Assembly (NCBI RefSeq): GCF_963662255.1
Contig: NC_085050.1
Span: 23,298,131-23,362,130, forward strand
DNA: 64,000 nucleotides
From: Cinclus cinclus
Taxonomy: Eukaryota; Chordata; Aves; Passeriformes; Cinclidae
Direction: 5' to 3'
The notes beneath the pieces are model-generated. The model did no database searches. It was not told the origin of the DNA and saw nothing but the letters and a program-made list of their open reading frames with translations. Positions within the stretch are counted from its first letter, which is position 1, and every line of letters starts with the position of its first letter. Both the position numbers and the translations under genes were made by a program. Positions 60,547-64,000 of the stretch are shown one piece after another.

Positions 60547-63500
60547 GTAAGCCCGCGGGTTGGCAGGGGTGGGGGCGCCTGACCCCACCGGGGACACCCC
60601 GCGGGACAACCCGGTGTCCTTCCCCCCCCACCTCCCCGCCGCGGTCGCTGTCCCCCCGGGGACTGTGGGCGTTTTATTCCACGCTGATCTCTATCCCGGC
60701 CTCTCCGCCGCTCTGCCCGGCTATTTTTCGCTGCGGGGAAAGCAGCCGGGGCTGACCGAGCCGCCGCTCAGCCCCCGCGCAGGGTGCGCTCCTTTGGATG
60801 GGCCTCCGACCCCCTTCCGTCTCTTCCAAACTTAATCTGTTAATCGCATTTCCCCTCCCCGCCCCCGGCGCTGGGATGAACGGGACGGCTGTAAACACGA
60901 GCCGGGCAGGTGCGCCGAGCTACGGAGCGGACGCGGATGCTCCCCCGTCCCCCGCGGGGCTCCCGGGGGTGGCCAGGGGTCCCCGCCCCGCCGGGAAGCG
61001 TCCGGCCCTGCCCCGCCGGGAAGCGTCCGGCCCTGCCCCGCCGGCTCCCCGCGGCCTCGGGAGCGGTGGCGGCCGCACAGGTAACGCTCCGCAGTACGCG
61101 GAGGGGCGGGCCGCCACCGCTGCGAGGCCGGGGACAGCCTTGCTGCCCCTGTCCCCGTCCCTCAGCCGACCGAGGAGAGACATTTAGTCTGGCTGTTCAA
61201 GCGCGGCAGAAAAAAATAGACGTGCTTGCTGTTTGGTCGCGCCGTAAAACGGAAAGATGGGCAGGTGGTGGGTCAAATTTAATAGTTAAATATTTTGGCA
61301 TGTGCCAATAGAGACGCTTAAAATAGCTCTCCATCTGATTTCCGGTACAGCACATGCGTGAAGGTGGCATAAACCCAGATACCAGCGTAGCTGCTCCCTT
61401 TGGCTGTGGGCTTTGAATGTAATCTGCAGCTTTTAGAAAGCCTCAGTGGATTCTCTTTTCTGAAAATGACTAGGCAAGAGGTTGTAAAAATCGTTGTGAC
61501 TTTAGGATTCTGTGAATTAAGCCCTGGGAATTTCAGACTGATGTTTTTACTCCGGTATCAACTGGAAAAGTAATGCTGTGTCAGTCTTCAGGGAATTGGC
61601 CCTGACACGATGTAAATCTGGCTGGTGTAGGACCAAAGGCAGAGGAACCACGATGAATATGAAAAGAGGAGCTTTTGTGCCGAGGAAAGGTGAGTGTGCA
61701 GCTTGGAAAAGTGAAGTGCACATACACACCATTTGTCTTGGGAAGATGAATACGGCAGTTTCTGTATAGCCTTCTTTATGACAGAGGACCAGGGGAGAGA
61801 GGCACGTGATTCCATCATATACATGGTACAAAAACACCTTGTGACCATGAGTCCTGCTGACTGCTAATGAAGCCAAGAACTCAATGGTGAAGCAGTTCTT
61901 TGTAGATAACAAAGCTGTCATCAGCCACTTCAGGCATGATAATAATTAAGGTAATAGAGGTCTTCCTGTATTAGAATAGAACCTTGTCGATCAAGCAGAA
62001 ACTTCTCTCTTGGGCAGTTTATTCCACAGTTCACTGTGGCAGGAGATCTCCTGCCTGTCTCTTGTGCTACGCAGGCTCTGGTGAGCAGAGCAGGATTGTC
62101 CTGCATTCAAATGCAAGTGTTCCATGTGTGCAGGGGAAGTCGTCAGTAACTTTTTGTGCTTCCTCCACTTTTTAAAGCATCATCTGCTTGATGCATGAAT
62201 GACAGAACTGTAATGTAATGTTAATTTTGCAACCATCCCCTTGCCTGAGGGGAATGTGTCAGGAGCCTGGAGCATTGCCATGGTCTGTCGGTCTGTCGGT
62301 CGTGGTGTGAGAGGAAAGCATCTGCCTTTCCAGTAGTGCCTGGAGTTGATGCTCCCACTAAGAGAAAGAAGGAAGAAGCTGCCAGTAAAGCAAATGTGTC
62401 TTAATTTGCCTAACACATTGTATTTCCTTTTAATCCCAGTTTGGCTTAAGCTCTGGAGCGTGAGGGTTATTTATTACCTCTTCCAAAAATCTGGTCAGCA
62501 TTCACCCTTCTAAATCTGGATGATTTGAACTGACTGAATTATGCAGAGCCTGATATGCTAGTGCAAAGTTATTGAAAAACAATGTCAGTCTTAAAAAGAA
62601 ATAAAATGAAAAAAAAATAGGAAATGTTAAGGTATCAACATGCAGTGTGCCAAGCCCTATCAATTTGCATGAAAAGCAGAAATGGAGGTCATGCTGTGTC
62701 TGGCTACTAAGTCCATCTGCTTCATCTGGCTCTCTACTTGTCTCTCACCAGTTTATTCTCTGGCCTAGAGATGTTAGCAAATGTCCAGTGTGTCTTGTCT
62801 TCAATCTTCCTTCTGACCATTTAAAATTACATCTCTCTCAAATGAAAATAAAATAAACTGTTATGATTGCAAGGAGAGCTATTGAACCTGTCATACAGAG
62901 CAGACAAACTAGTGAGAATGTTAGCAGTGTAAGACTGCTTAAAACCTGTCTTAGGCTGTAAAATAGTACCATGCAAGGAAATTAAAGTAGAAATGGACAG
63001 ATTGAAAACTCTCCCAGCTTACTGTGCATTTTATTTCTAACTATTAAGTTGTGTGACTTGCTTGTTCAGTTCTCATCTGGTTTAAATCCTCGTGTGAGTG
63101 CTGTCACTATGGTTGTAGGGCTGCAGAAATCCGCCCTGTGGTCTGCAGTACATTTCTCCCCTGGTGGTACTGGAAGGGGAGGCTTCTCTTGTGGATGGGC
63201 AGCCAAGACATTAAGTGATGAATGTTTAGATCTGCAAGGATCAAGGAACTTCCGTTCCACTGCTCCGGAGGTCTTATGGGTCTTATCTTTACTCCTTGGG
63301 TCTGTCACCTTTCACCTGAGATAGTCTTCTGGGTGCCAGAAGCCTTCCTTTTTCTCTGCCAGCATTACTTTAATCTGGATGCAGTGTGTGGTGGTCTAAA
63401 TTACACTGAAGGTTTGGTGGATTCTTTTACTAATCCTCTTGCCTCTCCCTAGAGCTCTGACCCAGTAGCACTGAGGTGTTAACATTAGCAGGAAAAAAGG

Positions 63501-64000
63501 CCAGAGCTCTGACCTACTGCCGAGGCTACTTATATATCTAACAATCTGTGTTTGTAAGAGAGTATTTCGAGTTATAGATTTGGTTTCTTTTGTGTTGCAG
63601 AAGGTGGGATTTTGGAATTCTGTGGAGTTTTGATCATGATCCCCTTAGGGTAGGAAACCAGAGTTCAGGCTTGCTTAATTTTGCATAAATACCAACTGTA
63701 CATCCCTCTTGTAACAGCAAAATAGTCTATTATTTCAGTTTAGCTTGGCATGTACTACTTAAGTGAAGAATGCCCTGTTAATGATAAAACGCACCTTATT
63801 GGTAGCACTCAGAGGAATTAAAAATAAAGGCACTGAATGAAAAACCCTGTGAGAGAGCTACATCAGTCTGCATTATTAAAGGTGTGGTATCTCATTTCAA
63901 TTAACACGTCTTCAGTTTCACTGAAAGAATATATCAACCTTGTAAAGCCTAGTGGCATACTACAGCAAAATAACAAATCTAATTTAATCTAGGGGTCTGT
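60547..64000 (+). other. LIMCH1: LIMCH1 intron 1 (start)
   Basis: The first 650 nt are CpG-rich and include a 25-bp exact duplication (60986-61010 and 61011-61035). The remainder is ordinary AT-rich intron with a short TCTGTCGG repeat (about 62283-62306). No further LIMCH1 exon is recognised up to the window end. Confidence 0.85.
60986..61035. repeat. 25-bp exact tandem duplication
   Basis: The unit ccccgccgggaagcgtccgg followed by ccctg occurs twice, and the first nine bases start a third copy. Confidence 0.95.

Larger units (their letters stand above)
59560..61190 (+). promoter_or_regulatory. LIMCH1: LIMCH1 CpG island, possibly bidirectional
   Basis: A sharp GC/CpG-rich block surrounds the LIMCH1 start codon. 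An octamer ATTTGCAT lies at 60063-60070 and a TTTATTTTTAG AT-rich patch at about 60100. No classic TATA box is clear. The minus-strand exon chain begins just to its left, so the island could also serve a divergent transcript. Confidence 0.7.

Noticed and set aside
59581..60582. 333-codon plus-strand frame that includes the LIMCH1 start, with 262- and 270-codon frames in other registers
   Set aside because: The part before 60451 is low-complexity Pro/Arg/Ala from GC-rich sequence. The known LIMCH1 N-terminus begins at MASPGLE.
1..64000. CRISPR arrays, tRNA or rRNA genes, bacterial operons, phage features
   Set aside because: None seen. The sequence has spliced vertebrate genes and avian LINEs, and the repeats present are tandem or dispersed without spacer structure.

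Overview
The window looks like nuclear DNA of a bird. Four kinds of CR1 LINE sequence are present, including 3' ends with the ATTCTATGATTCT-type tail. Introns are compact and promoters are CpG-rich. Two genes can be read by exon and splice site: UCHL1 (all nine coding exons, 30866-35355, + strand) and the first coding exon of LIMCH1 (60451-60546, + strand). In human 4p13 the order is APBB2 (-), UCHL1 (+), LIMCH1 (+). The CpG island at 15.7-16.4 kb is therefore most easily read as the APBB2 promoter, with 1-15.3 kb as APBB2 5' intronic sequence. No APBB2 coding exon is visible, so that call rests on synteny plus candidate non-coding exons on the - strand.

Layout. 1-15.3 kb: presumed APBB2 intron with one CR1 end, a near-perfect 29-bp-arm hairpin and a well-spliced candidate exon. 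15.3-16.4 kb: CpG-island promoter. 16.7-30.4 kb: intergenic, rich in CR1 fragments, including one long copy that keeps part of the reverse transcriptase, and an ERV-type LTR fragment. 30.5-35.7 kb: UCHL1, with a TATA box, a 12-nt second exon, a 48-bp minisatellite in intron 2 and a poly(A) signal. 35.8-43.6 kb: intergenic with old CR1. 43.6-59.5 kb: a chain of exon-like blocks on the - strand. 59.6-61.2 kb: LIMCH1 CpG island and first exon. 61.2-64 kb: LIMCH1 intron 1.

The most interesting item is the - strand chain between UCHL1 and LIMCH1. At least nine blocks carry an acceptor, an open frame and a donor, and their splice phases agree wherever neighbouring blocks were joined. The predicted peptides are leucine-rich and helical, resembling ARM/HEAT-type repeats, and I do not recognise the family. 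I know of no such protein-coding gene between UCHL1 and LIMCH1 in human. It would start near, and run divergently from, the LIMCH1 CpG island. I cannot tell from sequence alone whether it is an intact gene, a decaying one or a lineage-specific gene.

No operon, CRISPR array, tRNA, rRNA or prokaryotic system is present. Most long open frames in the GC-rich islands are by-products of base composition.
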